A stretch of DNA of 64,000 nucleotides from Streptomyces sp. NBC_00440 (GCF_036014215.1 NZ_CP107921.1:5649501-5713500); one strand, 5' to 3'; numbered from the stretch's first letter, positions 7,774 through 15,817 are shown. Made by a program: numbers and translations. Notes: a model not told the origin generated them from the letters alone.

Positions 7774-8814
7774 ATGACCATGACCAGAACGGACGCTGCG
7801 ACCGGAGGGCATGAGGCCGCAGCGCTCCTGGAACACACCCGCACCGTCGTCGACCCGGAACTCCGCTCGGCGCTGGAGTCCCTGCCCGGCCCCATGCGGA
7901 ACATCGGGATGTACCACTTCGGTTGGGAGCAGTCGGACGGCTCGCCGGCCGCGGGGCAGGCGGGCAAGGCGATCCGACCCGCGCTCGTCCTGGCCGCTGT
8001 CCAGGCGCTGAACGGAGACATCCCGCAGGCGGTACGGGCGGCCACCGCCGTGGAGCTGGTGCACAACTTCACCCTGCTGCACGACGACGTCATCGACCGG
8101 GATGCCACCCGGAGGCATAGGGCGACCGCCTGGACCGTCTTCGGCATACCCGACGCGGTCATAGCTGGGGACGCGATGCAGGCACTGGCCCTGCGGTTGC
8201 TCGCGGAGGACCCGCACCCCGCGGCGAAGGCGGCCAGCGGCCGGCTCACGGCCTGCGTCATCGAGCTCTGCGCGGGACAGCAGGCGGACTGCGCCTTCGA
8301 GACCCGTGCGGAGGTCACCCTGGACGAATGCCTGAGCATGGCCGAGGCCAAGACCGGGGCACTGCTCGGCTGCGCCTGCGCGATGGGTGCGCTCTACGCG
8401 GGCGCCGGACCCGAAGCAGCGGCGGCGATGGACGCGTTCGGCCGGGAGGCCGGGCTCGCCTTCCAGCTGATCGACGACCTGATCGGCATCTGGGGCGAGC
8501 CGTCCCACACCGGCAAGCCGGCCGGTGCGGATCTCGCCGCCCACAAGAAGTCGCTGCCGGTGGTGGCCGCGCTGAGCTCGGGCACCGCGGCGGCGGCGGA
8601 GCTGGCTGAGCTGTACGGCGGCCCGCTCGACGCGGACGGCATCAGACGGGCCGCCGACGCCGTCGACCGGGCCGGCGGCCGGGACTGGGCGCAGACCGAG
8701 GCGGCCGACCGGATGGCCAGAGCCGTCGGCCATCTCTCCCGCGCGGTTCCCGATCTCGCGGCGGCGGGAGGCCTGCTCTCCCTCGCGGAGTATGTGACGC
8801 GGCGCAGCCGCTGA
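7774..8814 (+). CDS. polyprenyl diphosphate synthase, likely encapsulin cargo
   Basis: A 346-residue all-alpha trans-prenyltransferase condensing isopentenyl diphosphate with an allylic diphosphate. The first Asp-rich motif is intact (LLHDDVIDRD, Asp 104/105/108) and the substrate motif GKAIRPAL is at 65-72. The second motif reads QLIDDLIGIWG, with Gly 238 where many homologues have the last Asp of DDxxD. The downstream HKKSLPVV lysine region is normal. The N-terminal ~25 residues look flexible and could be the shell-targeting segment. RBS GAGGAAG precedes ATG 7774. The gene follows the encapsulin by 111 bases on the same strand. Product chain length cannot be read from sequence by eye. Confidence 0.88.
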   Translation: MTMTRTDAATGGHEAAALLEHTRTVVDPELRSALESLPGPMRNIGMYHFGWEQSDGSPAAGQAGKAIRPALVLAAVQALNGDIPQAVRAATAVELVHNFTLLHDDVIDRDATRRHRATAWTVFGIPDAVIAGDAMQALALRLLAEDPHPAAKAASGRLTACVIELCAGQQADCAFETRAEVTLDECLSMAEAKTGALLGCACAMGALYAGAGPEAAAAMDAFGREAGLAFQLIDDLIGIWGEPSHTGKPAGADLAAHKKSLPVVAALSSGTAAAAELAELYGGPLDADGIRRAADAVDRAGGRDWAQTEAADRMARAVGHLSRAVPDLAAAGGLLSLAEYVTRRSR

Positions 8815-8928
8815 TCCGTACCGCTGTGCCGCTGTGCCGCTGTACGCCCATGGTCCGGTCCGGCCAACTCTAGGATCACGTCTGCGAGTTATCGAGCGAC
8901 GTGAACGGCGAGAGAAGAGGACCGGACC

Positions 8929-9522
8929 ATGGGCGTGGCGATACGACAGGCGGGCGAGGCCGACCGCGAGGTGCTCGTACGGCTTCTTGACGACTCCTTC
9001 ATGCGGGACCCGGTGAGCAAATGGGTGTTCCCGGAGGAAGCCCACCGCAGGGAGGTGCACGGCAAGTTCCTCGGGGTCTTCATCGACGTGGCTCTCGCCG
9101 AGGGCCGGGTCGACCTCGCCGAGGACCACACGGCGATGGCGCTCTGGCTCGACATTCCCGCCGGCGTACCGGAGGAGGAGGACGACACACCCGCCCGGAT
9201 GCGGGAGGCCGCCGACCCGGAGAACGAACGGGCCGAACTGGTGGGGCGGTTGACGGGCGAACTCCATCCGCACGACCGGGCGCACGTCTACCTGCTGATG
9301 ATCGGTGTGACGCCGGAACGGCAGGGTGAGGGACTGGGGACCGCACTGATGGCGCCCGTACTGGAGCGCTGCGACCGGGAAGGTGTTCCGGCGTATCTGG
9401 AGGCGAGCAGCGCGCGCAGCCGCGGGCTCTACGAGCGGCTCGGGTTCGTGTTCATGGGTACCGCGGTCCAGCTGCCCGACGGTCCGCAGATGTGGCCGAT
9501 GTGGCGCGAGCCGCGCGGCTGA
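8929..9522 (+). CDS. GNAT-family N-acetyltransferase
   Basis: A 197-residue GCN5-type acyltransferase. The acetyl-CoA loop is VTPERQGEGLGTALM at about 129-143, followed by the GLYERLGF helix near the C-terminus. The N-terminal half carries an acidic insert (VPEEEDDTPARM). It starts at ATG 8929 with GAGGACC upstream and sits 114 bases after the prenyl synthase gene on the same strand. It may belong to that transcription unit, though this is not certain. The substrate is unknown. Confidence 0.82.
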   Translation: MGVAIRQAGEADREVLVRLLDDSFMRDPVSKWVFPEEAHRREVHGKFLGVFIDVALAEGRVDLAEDHTAMALWLDIPAGVPEEEDDTPARMREAADPENERAELVGRLTGELHPHDRAHVYLLMIGVTPERQGEGLGTALMAPVLERCDREGVPAYLEASSARSRGLYERLGFVFMGTAVQLPDGPQMWPMWREPRG

Positions 9523-9764
9523 TCCACGGGGCAGGGCGAGGGGGTGCGGCGACCGTGGTGGTGGCTCACCTGTTCGGTGGTCCGGCCGGTCACTCGTATG
9601 TGCGCTCGTACGTGCGCTCGTCGGGTGGTGCGGGCGGGTACGTTACAGGACCTTTCGGCCCGTCAGGAAAGGGATGCCGGGCGCGAAGTGCACCAGGAAC
9701 CAGTAATTCCGGACTTGATCACTCTTGGTGACGCCGAGCTGGTGGCGGCGCTACAGTCGCGCTC

Positions 9765-10190
9765 ATGACACCACAGTCATGGGCCGGCTGGTACCGGGAC
9801 AGCCATGGATCAGATGCCCTAGTGATCAGCGCCGTAGAGCGTCAACTCCGCACCCGGATCAGGGGAGTCGACTACGCCGGAGCTTCGTTCGACTCGTTCG
9901 AGCCGGTGGGTGAAGTGCCTGAGGGGGCCGAGCCGTTGAGTGACTGCGTCCTGGAGTGGGACATGCCGTTGCCGGTCGTCGCCGGCGACAGTACGGCCCA
10001 GCAGGCCACGCTGAGCTGCCTGCTGGCTTTGCGCCGCCCGGCCACCGATCTCGGCGTCACACTGCACTACGGCGGCACGAGTTACGTATCGGGCAACGAC
10101 CAGGGCGACTTCGGCGCCGCGGTCGCCCTGATCCAGGAGCAACTTCCGCCCGGTTCCACCCTCCAGGCACCCTTCTCCGCAGCCGTCTAG
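9765..10190 (+). CDS. conserved actinobacterial hypothetical protein
   Basis: A 141-residue soluble protein beginning TPQSWAGWYRDSHGSDAL, with no signal peptide, membrane segment or catalytic motif I recognise. It resembles small Streptomyces proteins filed under DUF6304, from memory only. It stands alone, with ~240 bases of apparently empty sequence before it (a 12-bp repeat CTCGTAnGTGCG occurs twice near 9594-9617) and a hairpin after it. ATG 9765 is assumed; ATG 9780 is also possible. Confidence 0.55.
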   Translation: MTPQSWAGWYRDSHGSDALVISAVERQLRTRIRGVDYAGASFDSFEPVGEVPEGAEPLSDCVLEWDMPLPVVAGDSTAQQATLSCLLALRRPATDLGVTLHYGGTSYVSGNDQGDFGAAVALIQEQLPPGSTLQAPFSAAV

Positions 10191-10234
10191 GGTCTTTCAG
10201 CTCCGGCCGGCTCCCGTCCGTTCCCGGTAAGCGA

Positions 10235-10277
10235 CCCCTCATCGGCACACATGCTCACCTCATGTGCCGGCGAGGGG
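10235..10277. terminator. hairpin terminator after the 9765-10190 gene
   Basis: CCCCTC-at-CGGCACA pairs with TGTGCCG-gc-GAGGGG around a 13-base loop: a stem of 13 pairs interrupted by a two-base internal mismatch. It lies 45 bases past the stop codon. Confidence 0.6.
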
Positions 10278-10366
10278 CCGCTGCCCTGTGACGACTGTGC
10301 CCACTGCGCTGTCACCTCGCCTCGCCCCATTCCCGTCGCCCCTCCTCTTGACGGTCCCGTCGGCGC

Positions 10367-10391
10367 ATTATTCTACTTGCATGCGAACAAT
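10367..10391. promoter_or_regulatory. dyad in the DUF1648-gntR promoter region
   Basis: ATTATTC and GAACAAT, a near-perfect 7-bp inverted repeat with an 11-base spacer, just upstream of AGGAGG and the operon start. A TTGACG at 10348-10353 could be the -35 element. AT-rich dyads of this kind are what YtrA-type GntR repressors bind, and the operon encodes such a regulator, so autoregulation is plausible. Confidence 0.45.
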
Positions 10392-10414
10392 AGGAGGAAC
10401 GGGGGAATGCGGGA

Positions 10415-11380
10415 ATGATGGAGAACACCACAGGGGCCGCGATGGGGTCCGGCCGTCGATCCGGCCGTATCCGGCGCGCGACAGTCGCCGGGATGCCCTT
10501 CCTGCTCGCCTACGCCGTCGATCTTGCGGTCTTCAGTCAGCTCCGTAACCGGCTGCCGCACCGCCTGGCGAGCCACTTCGGGAGCGGCGGCCGGCCGGAC
10601 GACATGGCGGGGCACCTGGAGTACGTACTCGTCACCACCGGGCTCCTGATCGGCCTCGGGGCGATCTGGATGCTGATCGCCCGCGGGGCGCGGGGTCTGA
10701 TCGTCACGGGCTGGGCGCTCGCCGGCTTCATCGGCGCACTCATGGCCGAGATCCTGTACGCCAACCTGCACACCCCCGTCGACTTCCCGTTCTGGCGGGT
10801 CGCGGCCGCCGTCGGGGTGGCGGTCCTGGCGGGCGGGGCCGGCTGGTGGCTGGCCCGTTTCGTACCGTCCGTGCTGCCGCCGCCCGCCGAAGGGCCCGTC
10901 GAGCGGATCGACCTCGCGGCAGGCGAGACCGCCGGCTGGGCGCGCCACGCGGGCGCCCGCCCGCTTCTGGTGCTCGCGGTGACCGTCGTCGTCGCCGGAG
11001 CCGTCGCGCTGACCGTCTCGGGCCCCCAGGCCGCCGTGGCGCCTGTCGTGGTCGGCCTGGTGCTGATGGCCTTTGCCAGGCCGTACGTCACCGTGGACCG
11101 CCGGGGCCTGACCATCTCCACCGGGTGGCTGCCGTGGCCGCGTATCCGGGTGCCGCTGGACCAGGTCGAGCAGGCCACCAGCCGCGACATAGACGCCCTG
11201 AAGGACTTCGGCGGCTGGGGCTATCGGTTCCGCGCGGGCCGCTCCGGGCTCATCCTCCGCTCGGGGGAGGCCATCGTGGTCCGGCGCACGAACGGCCGCG
11301 ACTTCGCCGTCACCATCGACGGCTCGTCCGACGCCGCCGCGCTGCTCAACACCCTGGCCGAGCGGCAGGCGAACGGCTGA
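10415..11380 (+). CDS. DUF1648-type membrane protein
   Basis: A 321-residue membrane protein. Hydrophobic segments lie near 26-45, 80-100, 105-125, 135-155 and in a paired stretch around 195-225. The N-terminal part (LRNRLPHRLASHFGSGGRPD) is the signature of DUF1648, whose members accompany YtrA-type GntR regulators. The C-terminal half looks like a soluble PH-like region. It starts at ATG 10415. The stop overlaps the next start as TGATG, so the two genes are translationally coupled. Function unknown; possibly a membrane stress or transport accessory. Confidence 0.75.
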   Translation: MMENTTGAAMGSGRRSGRIRRATVAGMPFLLAYAVDLAVFSQLRNRLPHRLASHFGSGGRPDDMAGHLEYVLVTTGLLIGLGAIWMLIARGARGLIVTGWALAGFIGALMAEILYANLHTPVDFPFWRVAAAVGVAVLAGGAGWWLARFVPSVLPPPAEGPVERIDLAAGETAGWARHAGARPLLVLAVTVVVAGAVALTVSGPQAAVAPVVVGLVLMAFARPYVTVDRRGLTISTGWLPWPRIRVPLDQVEQATSRDIDALKDFGGWGYRFRAGRSGLILRSGEAIVVRRTNGRDFAVTIDGSSDAAALLNTLAERQANG

Positions 11381-11730
11381 TGCTCTTCCGGATCGACCCG
11401 TCATCAGCGATCCCGCTCGCGGACCAGATCGCCGCGTGCGTCAGGGGCGCCGTCGCGGACGGCCGGGTGGACGCGGGCGAGCGGCTGCCCGCCGCCCGCG
11501 TCCTCGCGGACTCGCTCGGGGTCAACGTCCATACGGTGCTGCGCGGTTACCAGCGGCTGCGGGAAGAGGGCCTGATCGAACTGCGCAGGGGGAGGGGCGC
11601 GGTGGTCGTCGGCGGGCCCTCCCGGGCGCGGGCGCGACTGCTCGTACGGGTACGGGAACTCGCTGCGGAGGCAAGGGAGCTGGGCCTCACGGACGAAGCC
11701 GTACTGGCCCTCGTACGCGAGGCTCTCTGA
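11380..11730 (+). CDS. GntR-family transcriptional regulator, YtrA subfamily
   Basis: A 116-residue short GntR regulator. The winged helix covers residues 1-~75 (PLADQIAACVRGAVADG, LPAARVLADSLGVNVHTVLR) and a compact helical tail follows, without a large ligand domain, as in the YtrA subfamily. Its ATG at 11380 shares its A with the preceding TGA stop. It probably represses its own operon through the dyad at 10367-10391. Confidence 0.88.
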   Translation: MLFRIDPSSAIPLADQIAACVRGAVADGRVDAGERLPAARVLADSLGVNVHTVLRGYQRLREEGLIELRRGRGAVVVGGPSRARARLLVRVRELAAEARELGLTDEAVLALVREAL

Positions 11731-11762
11731 GGCTGCGCGGCGGCGACCACCACCCCTGCCGC

Positions 11763-11804
11763 GCCGTACACCCGCTGCCGTACACCCACTGCCGTCTGCC
11801 CGTC
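11763..11804. repeat. 14-bp tandem repeat, two good copies and one degenerate
   Basis: GCCGTACACCCGCT and GCCGTACACCCACT, followed by GCCGTCTGCCCGTC, head to tail just after the gntR stop. It shares the CGTACAC core with the array at 11891-11963. Confidence 0.65.
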
Positions 11805-11890
11805 CCGCACATTCTGTCCGGCCCCGGCGGGGTCCCGTACAAGGCCCACCATTTACCGTCTCTCTACGAACGGCGAATGTTCAACCACCT

Positions 11891-11963
11891 TGTACGGCCG
11901 ACCCGTACGGCCATCTCGTACGGTCACCCCGTTCGCGTCCACCCGTACACCTACTTCGTACGG
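11891..11963. repeat. array of six ~13-bp iterons with CGTACGG cores
   Basis: Copies begin near 11891, 11904, 11917, 11930, 11944 and 11957, a nearly exact 13-base period. Four carry GTACGG, one CGTACAC and one a degenerate CGTTCGC. The array ends ~50 bases before the carboxymuconolactone-decarboxylase-like gene and fills most of its promoter region. Cores such as CGTACG are self-complementary, so each unit could be a half-site for a cooperative DNA-binding protein. Confidence 0.7.
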
Positions 11964-12015
11964 TCACTTTGCGCGGCTGCCCGATACCCGACGGGCAGTC
12001 CGGAACGGAGCAGCC

Positions 12016-12546
12016 ATGAGTACCCCGAGCGATCCGGCCACCCCGGAGGCCGCCACGGCACTCTCGTCCGACACCGTTGCCGAGACCCGGCAGGACCGTC
12101 TGCAGCGGGGGATGGGGATGCTCGACCGCGTCGTCGGTGAGGGCGGCCGGCAGGTGATCGACTCCCTGGCCGACATCTCGCCCGACCTGGGGCATCACAT
12201 CGTCGCCTGGGCCTTCGGCGACATCTACACCAGGCCCCAGCTGGCGCTGCGCGACCGGCAGTTGGTCACCCTGGGGATGCTCACCGCCCTCGGCGGCTGC
12301 GAACCGCAGCTCGACGTCCACATCAACGCCGCGCTCAACGTCGGTCTCAGTGCGGAGGAGATCGTCGAGGCGCTGCTGCACTCCGCGGTCTACTGCGGGA
12401 TGCCCAAGGCGCTCAACGCCACCGCCGTGGCGAAGAAGGTCTTCGCCGAACACGGTCTGCTCACCGACCCGGAGAAGCCGGGCGGGTCGGCGCACGGCGT
12501 TCCGGAGCAGCGTTTCCCCGGCCGGGGCGTTCCCGGGCAGGCATAG
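12016..12546 (+). CDS. carboxymuconolactone decarboxylase / AhpD-like family protein
   Basis: A 176-residue all-helical CMD-family protein. The core signature is EPQLDVHINAALNVGLSAEE followed by IVEALLHSAVYCGMPKALNA. It has no CxxC pair as in AhpD, and only a single Cys precedes the Glu-His stretch, so a peroxidase-type disulfide mechanism is unlikely. It resembles the gamma-carboxymuconolactone decarboxylase branch. No protocatechuate genes lie next to it. ATG 12016 is the start. The 13-bp repeat array lies directly upstream. Confidence 0.82.
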   Translation: MSTPSDPATPEAATALSSDTVAETRQDRLQRGMGMLDRVVGEGGRQVIDSLADISPDLGHHIVAWAFGDIYTRPQLALRDRQLVTLGMLTALGGCEPQLDVHINAALNVGLSAEEIVEALLHSAVYCGMPKALNATAVAKKVFAEHGLLTDPEKPGGSAHGVPEQRFPGRGVPGQA

Positions 12547-12555
12547 CGTTGGACC

Positions 12556-13479
12556 ATGACGGAACTGCTGCACATCACCGAGCGCTCCCTGTGGGAGGCG
12601 GCCCGCGCGGCCGGCACGTACGAGATGTCGACCCGCGGCCGCACCCTCCAGGAGGAGGGCTTCATCCACTGCTCGACGCGCGGCCAGCTCATCGCGGTCG
12701 CCGACTTCCTCTACGGGGGCGGGGGCGGGACGGGGAGCGACAGGGGCCACGGTGAGCTGGTCGTGCTCGTCATCGACAGCGAGCTGCTCTCCGTACCGCT
12801 GCGCTACGAGGTCCCCGCGCCCGGCGCCGACGCCTTCCCGCACATCTACGGGCCGCTCCCGGTGGACGCGGTCACCAAAGTCGTTCCCTGGCAGGACGGT
12901 TACGCGCTCGACTGGTCGGACGGGACCTGGCTCAACCCGCCCGCACACGCCACGACGGACGGCGCGGAGCTGGTGGTGACCACCCGCGACAGGACCGACT
13001 TCTGGCGTACGACCAGCTACGGCTTCGTCCGTGACGACGGACACGCGCTGCTGACCGAGCTGAGTGCGGGATCGGCGGTCGAGGTGACCTTCCTGGCCGA
13101 TTTCGACACGCTCTACGACCAGGCGGGCGTCCTGATCCGCACCGACGAGGAGAACTGGATCAAGGCGGGCGTCGAGATGACGGACGGCGCACCGCAGGTC
13201 GGCGCGGTGGCCACCCGCGGTGTGTCGGACTGGTCCATGGCGCCGGTCCCGGAGTGGTCGGGCCGGCCGGTCACGGTCCGGGCCAGCCGCTCGGGTGACG
13301 CGGTGACGGTACGGGCGCGCGCCGACGGCGACCCGTGGCGGATGATCCGGCTGACGCCGCTCGACCCCGCAGCGAAGGCGTCGGCGGGCCCGTACTGCTG
13401 CTCACCGCAGCGTGCGGGACTGCGGGTCCGCTTCACCCGGTTCGCGGTCGGCCCCGCCGACCGGCGGCTGCACGGCTGA
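12556..13479 (+). CDS. DUF952-DUF1349 two-domain protein
   Basis: A 307-residue protein joining two domains usually seen as separate small proteins. Residues 1-~105 are DUF952-like (LLHITERSLWEAARAAGTY, EEGFIHCSTRGQL, HIYGPLPVDAVTKVVPW). Residues ~120-300 are DUF1349-like, a concanavalin-type beta sandwich (DFWRTTSYGFVRDDGHALL, YDQAGVLIRTDEENWIKAG, CCSPQRAGLRVRF). A glycine run (YGGGGGGTGS) sits in the DUF952 part. No export signal. It starts ten bases after the preceding gene. The last 47 bases overlap the broken MFS frame on the other strand. Neither domain has a firm biochemical role. Confidence 0.78.
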   Translation: MTELLHITERSLWEAARAAGTYEMSTRGRTLQEEGFIHCSTRGQLIAVADFLYGGGGGTGSDRGHGELVVLVIDSELLSVPLRYEVPAPGADAFPHIYGPLPVDAVTKVVPWQDGYALDWSDGTWLNPPAHATTDGAELVVTTRDRTDFWRTTSYGFVRDDGHALLTELSAGSAVEVTFLADFDTLYDQAGVLIRTDEENWIKAGVEMTDGAPQVGAVATRGVSDWSMAPVPEWSGRPVTVRASRSGDAVTVRARADGDPWRMIRLTPLDPAAKASAGPYCCSPQRAGLRVRFTRFAVGPADRRLHG

Positions 13480-14218
13480 CGGGGCCGCTGACCGAGGCGG
13501 CTGAAGGCTGTCGGCGCGAGCAGGACGTGCGGGATGCGCGGGACGTGCGGGACATACGGCAGGACGTATTCTCCCGCAGGTAGCGCAGACCGGCCCGGAA
13601 GTCCTGCCGGGCGGTCGTGCGGCCGGGCCCGGCCGGGGCGTGCGGCACCGGGCGTACGCGTACGGCGATGAGCAGCACCAGCGACCCGCAGAAGAGCAGC
13701 CCCGACGCCCCGAAGGCACCGGCCGCACCACCGGCGGCCAGCACCAGGGCGCCGGCCATCGGCCCCACGGCGTTGCTGAACCGGATGGACAGGCTGCGCA
13801 TACCCTGCACCCGGGCGAGCTGGTCCGGCCCTGTGAGCTGCGGCGGCAGTGCCCCGACAGCGGGCATGAACAGCGCGTCCACGGTGCCGAAGACGACCGC
13901 CAGGACGTAGAGCAGCCAGAGCTGGGCGCCCGCGAGCCAGATGAACGCGGCGGCGGTGAGGATGACCGCGCACCGCACCAGATCGCTGACGACGACCACA
14001 CGGCGCGCCCCGAACCGGTCGGCGACGACACCGCCGCCGAGCATCAGGAGAGCCCGCGGCACAGCTCCGGCGGCCAGCACCGCACCGGCCTGCGCGGGGC
14101 CGGCGGTACGGGTCGCGGCCCAGGTCAGGGCGAGGAAGTAGGTCACGTCTCCGGTCACGGACGCGGTGTAGGCCCCCAGCCAGCGCAGGACGTTGGCGTC
14201 CCGCTGGGCGGCGGTCAT
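13433..14218 (-). pseudogene. truncated MFS transporter (N-terminal half only)
   Basis: The first ~215 residues are a good major-facilitator N-terminal half: six hydrophobic segments, the loop VVADRFGARRVVVVSD between helices 2 and 3, and DFRAGLRYL at the start of the central loop. The normal second six-helix half is then missing. The frame runs into an Arg/Ser-rich tail with no similarity to transporters and stops inside the neighbouring DUF1349 gene. Family members are usually ~400 residues, so a deletion has probably removed the 3' half at about 13580. The gene is coupled to the upstream ArsR gene (TGATG). It is probably non-functional. Confidence 0.75.
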
Positions 14219-14901
14219 CAGCGGTCGAGCAGCGGGAACGACTGCAACTGGACCGAGACGGGGGTGGGGACGGGGCCGCCAGTGCCTTCCGTACCGTCCG
14301 CGCTGTCCGTGCTGTTCTTGCTGTCCGCGCCGCGCTGCGGCCTGTCGTGACCGAGCTCCCGGTAGCGTCCGACGACGTCCGCCAACTCGGCTTTCATCGC
14401 ATTGAGTTCATCCGGCGTCAGAAGCAGCGTGTAGTCGCTGAAGACCGAGGCGGCGTACCAGTCGTCGGGCAGCAGCGGCACTGTACCCGCCAGCCTGCGC
14501 AGCTGGTCGCTGTAGGCGAGCAGCAGTGCCTGGGCGTAGGCGCGGCTGTCCGCCTGCTCCGACGGTCTGTTGGTGCCGGGATCGTGGAAGGAGGTCCGGT
14601 GCCGCGCCTGCCACCAGCGGTCCCGGCGGGTGCCGCGGCCGGAGTCCTCCTCGATCAGCCCGCCCGCAGCCAGGCGGCGCAGATGGTAGCTGGCCGACCC
14701 TGGGTCGAGCGCGAAGTGCGCGGCGAGCTGCCGGGCGGTGGCGGGCCCGTACTGCCGCAGCCGGCTCAGCAGGTTGAGCCGCACCGGGTGGGCGAGAACC
14801 CGCAGGGCGGCGGCGTCGAGCGTGACGTCGTGCGCGGGATCGGGTGCGAGGGGGTCGGGTGCCGGCAGCTCGGATGCAGGCGGGGCGGGTGCTTCGGCCA
14901 T
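14218..14901 (-). CDS. ArsR-type winged-helix regulator
   Basis: A 227-residue regulator. The winged helix lies at ~28-100 (AALRVLAHPVRLNLLSRLRQ, ATARQLAAHFALDPGSASYH, LRRLAAGGLIEEDSGRGTRR). A helical effector region follows (YSDQLRRLAGTVPLLPDDWY) and an Asp/Ser/Thr-rich tail. Proline/alanine repeats fill residues 1-25. It overlaps the start of the MFS gene, which it presumably controlled. A 28-bp palindrome sits 18 bases upstream of its start and is the likely operator. Confidence 0.83.
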   Translation of the reverse strand: MAEAPAPPASELPAPDPLAPDPAHDVTLDAAALRVLAHPVRLNLLSRLRQYGPATARQLAAHFALDPGSASYHLRRLAAGGLIEEDSGRGTRRDRWWQARHRTSFHDPGTNRPSEQADSRAYAQALLLAYSDQLRRLAGTVPLLPDDWYAASVFSDYTLLLTPDELNAMKAELADVVGRYRELGHDRPQRGADSKNSTDSADGTEGTGGPVPTPVSVQLQSFPLLDR

Positions 14902-14918
14902 GACGACACCGTAGAACC

Positions 14919-14946
14919 AGAAGAGTTGTTCCGGAAGAGTTCTTCT
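14919..14946. promoter_or_regulatory. 28-bp palindrome, probable ArsR-type operator
   Basis: AGAAGA-n4-TTCCGGAA-n4-TCTTCT: the outer six bases and the central eight bases are perfectly symmetric, and only the two 4-base spacers are not. It lies in the ~140-base region between the ArsR-type gene and the divergent phosphatase gene, so it may control both. AAGAGTTnTT also occurs twice as a direct repeat. Confidence 0.6.
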
Positions 14947-14971
14947 GCTTCTGCTTCTGCTTCTGCTTCTG
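14942..14971. repeat. (CTTCTG)5 hexamer microsatellite
   Basis: Five uninterrupted CTTCTG units overlap the right arm of the palindrome at 14919-14946 and extend toward the phosphatase gene. Copy number could vary between strains and alter spacing in this divergent promoter region. Confidence 0.8.
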
Positions 14972-15044
14972 GTTCCGGTTCGCGTTCCGCTCGACTGGCG
15001 GCCGCCGCGCCCGTCCCGTGGTCCACGGCATAGGCTGCCGCGCT

Positions 15045-15800
15045 ATGAACGCACCCCTGCCTTTCCAGCGGCTGCACAACTTCCGTGACCTGGGCGGCTG
15101 TTCGGCCGACGGAGGCAGCACTGTACGCACGGGGAGGCTGTTCCGTGCCGACTCGCTGGCCAAGCTCGGCGGCGCGGACTGGGAACGCTTCCTCACCCTG
15201 GACATCGGTACCGTCATCGACCTGCGCTACTCCTGGGAGATCGACGCCAAGGGCCGCGTCCCCGAGCACCCGTCGTTCACCTACCACCACCTCAGCGTCG
15301 AGCACCGCCCCTACGACCAGCCGAGCCTCGGCCCGGACATCGCGACCGGCCCGTACCTCGCCGAGCGGTACCTGGAGGTCGCTCATGACGGCGTCAGGGA
15401 ACTGAGCCGGGCCATCGAGGTGATCGCCGCCGGGGACCGGCCCGCCGTCTTCCACTGCACATCGGGGAAGGACCGCACCGGCCTGCTGGCGGCGCTCGTG
15501 CTGACGCTCCTGGGGGTCTCCGAGGCCGACATCGTCGAGGACTTCACCCTCACCGGACTGGCCAGCGAGCGCCTGCTCGCCGACTGGCGGGCCGAACACC
15601 CCGGCCGGGGACCGATCTGGCCCGGCTACGGCCGCGCGCCCGAGGACGTGATGCGCCTCTTCCTGGCCGCCCTGACCGAGCGGTACGGGTCCGTGCGCGG
15701 CTACATCGCGGACCAACTGGACATCCAGGACGAGGTGGTTGCCGCGCTGCGGCGGAACCTGCTGGAACCGGCCCCAGGGCCGGAGCGCATGCCCGCTTGA
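15045..15800 (+). CDS. tyrosine/serine protein phosphatase, MptpB type
   Basis: A 251-residue Cys-based phosphatase. The catalytic P-loop HCTSGKDRTG has the C-x5-R pattern with the extra Lys/Asp of the MptpB-like family, which can act on phosphotyrosine, phosphoserine or phosphoinositides. The N-terminus NFRDLGGCSADGGSTVRTG is the conserved family motif. ATG 15045 is used. No signal peptide, so it acts in the cytosol. Divergent from the ArsR-type gene. A strong terminator follows. Confidence 0.88.
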   Translation: MNAPLPFQRLHNFRDLGGCSADGGSTVRTGRLFRADSLAKLGGADWERFLTLDIGTVIDLRYSWEIDAKGRVPEHPSFTYHHLSVEHRPYDQPSLGPDIATGPYLAERYLEVAHDGVRELSRAIEVIAAGDRPAVFHCTSGKDRTGLLAALVLTLLGVSEADIVEDFTLTGLASERLLADWRAEHPGRGPIWPGYGRAPEDVMRLFLAALTERYGSVRGYIADQLDIQDEVVAALRRNLLEPAPGPERMPA

Positions 15801-15817
15801 GCGGGATCCTGAACGAC

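Noticed and set aside
6376..9285. 969-codon minus-strand frame across the encapsulin, prenyl synthase and GNAT genes
   Set aside because: It spans three genes on the other strand that show conserved motifs, so it is a GC-driven shadow.
11891..11963. CRISPR-like array
   Set aside because: Units are only 13 bases with no longer unique spacers and no cas genes in the window. It is kept as an iteron array instead.
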